Positions 5,818 to 6,276 of a DNA stretch of 6,276 nucleotides are shown piece by piece (within the stretch, counting starts at the first letter, position 1; every line of letters begins with the position of its first letter). Under the pieces are notes generated by a model, which saw only the letters and a list, made by a program, of their open reading frames with translations, ran no database searches and had not been told where the DNA came from. The stretch is from Halanaerobium sp. (GTDB lineage: Bacteria; Bacillota; Halanaerobiia; Halanaerobiales; Halanaerobiaceae): the NCBI GenBank assembly GCA_003070825.1, contig QBLP01000108.1, forward strand, positions 1 to 6,276, given 5' to 3'. The position numbers and the translations under genes are program-made.

Positions 5818-5835
5818 CTACTGACCGGTTAGTCG
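5818..5835. promoter_or_regulatory. Probable TetR-type operator 2
   Basis: An 18-bp interrupted palindrome around ACCGGT, with seven of nine pairs matching; the right half GGTTAGTCG is the cleaner arm. It lies over the expected transcription start, three bases after the -10. Its centre is 44 bp from that of operator 1, about four helical turns, so dimers on both sites would lie on nearly the same face of the DNA. Confidence 0.55.
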
Positions 5836-5864
5836 AGCAATTATAATTCAGTCAGGAGGTTTCT

Positions 5865-6276
5865 ATGGCCGAAGATACGAAAAATAAAATATTAAAGTCA
5901 GCTGTTAAACTTTTTTCTAAAAATAACTACCATGCGGTGTCCATGACAGAGATAGCAGATGGTGCAAATATTAGCAAAGGAACTTTATACTGGTACTTTG
6001 ACAGTAAAGAAGAGTTGTTTAGAGAAATTGCGTTCGATGGAATTAATCACTTTAACAATCTTTTTAAGGATATTGTCCAGGAAGATAGCAGAAGTGATGA
6101 AAAAATCAGAGAAATAGTGAAGTGTGTATTAGAAACTTTGGTAAAGCATTTAGGTATAATAGATGTCTTTAGGAACAATGTTGAGCTAATTAGTAGAGAT
6201 TTTAAAGACACAATTGAAGCAAAGCATCAAAAGAATATAGAAATTGTGGCCCAAATTGTTGAACAGGGTATTGATG
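5865..6276 (+). CDS. TetR/AcrR-family transcriptional regulator (N-terminal part)
   Basis: The first 137 codons of a DNA-binding repressor, running open off the right edge. After MAEDTKNKILKSAVKLFSK the protein has the standard TetR helix-turn-helix (about 8-54): VSMTEIADGANISKGTLYWYF (25-45), then DSKEELFREI. The rest, from about residue 55, is helical ligand-binding and dimer domain, which diverges in this family, so the effector cannot be named. The ribosome binding site AGGAGGT (5854-5860) is strong and close to the ATG. Two palindromes around its promoter suggest that it represses itself. Its targets, often an efflux pump or detoxifying enzyme encoded next door, would lie to the right of the window. 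Confidence 0.93.
   Translation, partial: MAEDTKNKILKSAVKLFSKNNYHAVSMTEIADGANISKGTLYWYFDSKEELFREIAFDGINHFNNLFKDIVQEDSRSDEKIREIVKCVLETLVKHLGIIDVFRNNVELISRDFKDTIEAKHQKNIEIVAQIVEQGID

Overview
The window reads as chromosomal DNA from an AT-rich Bacillota-type bacterium. Signs are strong AGGAGG-type ribosome binding sites, sigma-A promoters with 17-base spacers, U-tailed hairpin terminators, and an S-box (SAM-I) riboswitch acting by transcription termination. The methionine-binding protein has a cleavable signal peptide but no lipobox cysteine, which would suit a diderm low-GC anaerobe. Halanaerobiales is my best guess, by inference and overall feel only.

Layout, left to right. Bases 1-173 hold a plus-strand terminator (88-137) that closes a gene lying left of the window. 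Bases 174-2207 encode a UvrD/PcrA/Rep-family DNA helicase with all superfamily 1A motifs but a short C-terminus. Bases 2208-2548 are noncoding and densely structured: a perfect 36-bp palindrome with a 12-bp direct repeat, a strong promoter, a SAM-I riboswitch with antiterminator and terminator, a second terminator-like hairpin, and the metN ribosome binding site. Bases 2549-5163 are a complete methionine ABC importer operon: metN (ATPase with NIL domain), metI (permease, overlapping metN by 8 bases) and metQ (binding protein). A 136-base gap before metQ holds two inverted repeats. A terminator ends the operon at about 5237, and its T-run also supplies the -35 region of a promoter for a small DUF1232 (YkvA-type) membrane protein at 5294-5587, which has its own terminator. 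The right end holds a consensus promoter flanked by two palindromes and the first 137 codons of a TetR-family repressor that runs off the window.

How it works together: when SAM is plentiful the riboswitch should stop transcription before metN, so methionine import falls; when SAM is low the importer is made. The helicase, the DUF1232 protein and the TetR regulator look like separate transcription units.

The most interesting signal is in the riboswitch leader. The 5' arm of the second hairpin can form a 12-bp duplex (one G-U pair) with the very start of the aptamer. This suggests that one aptamer may control two successive terminators, one through each strand of its P1 helix. No wholly new gene system is visible.
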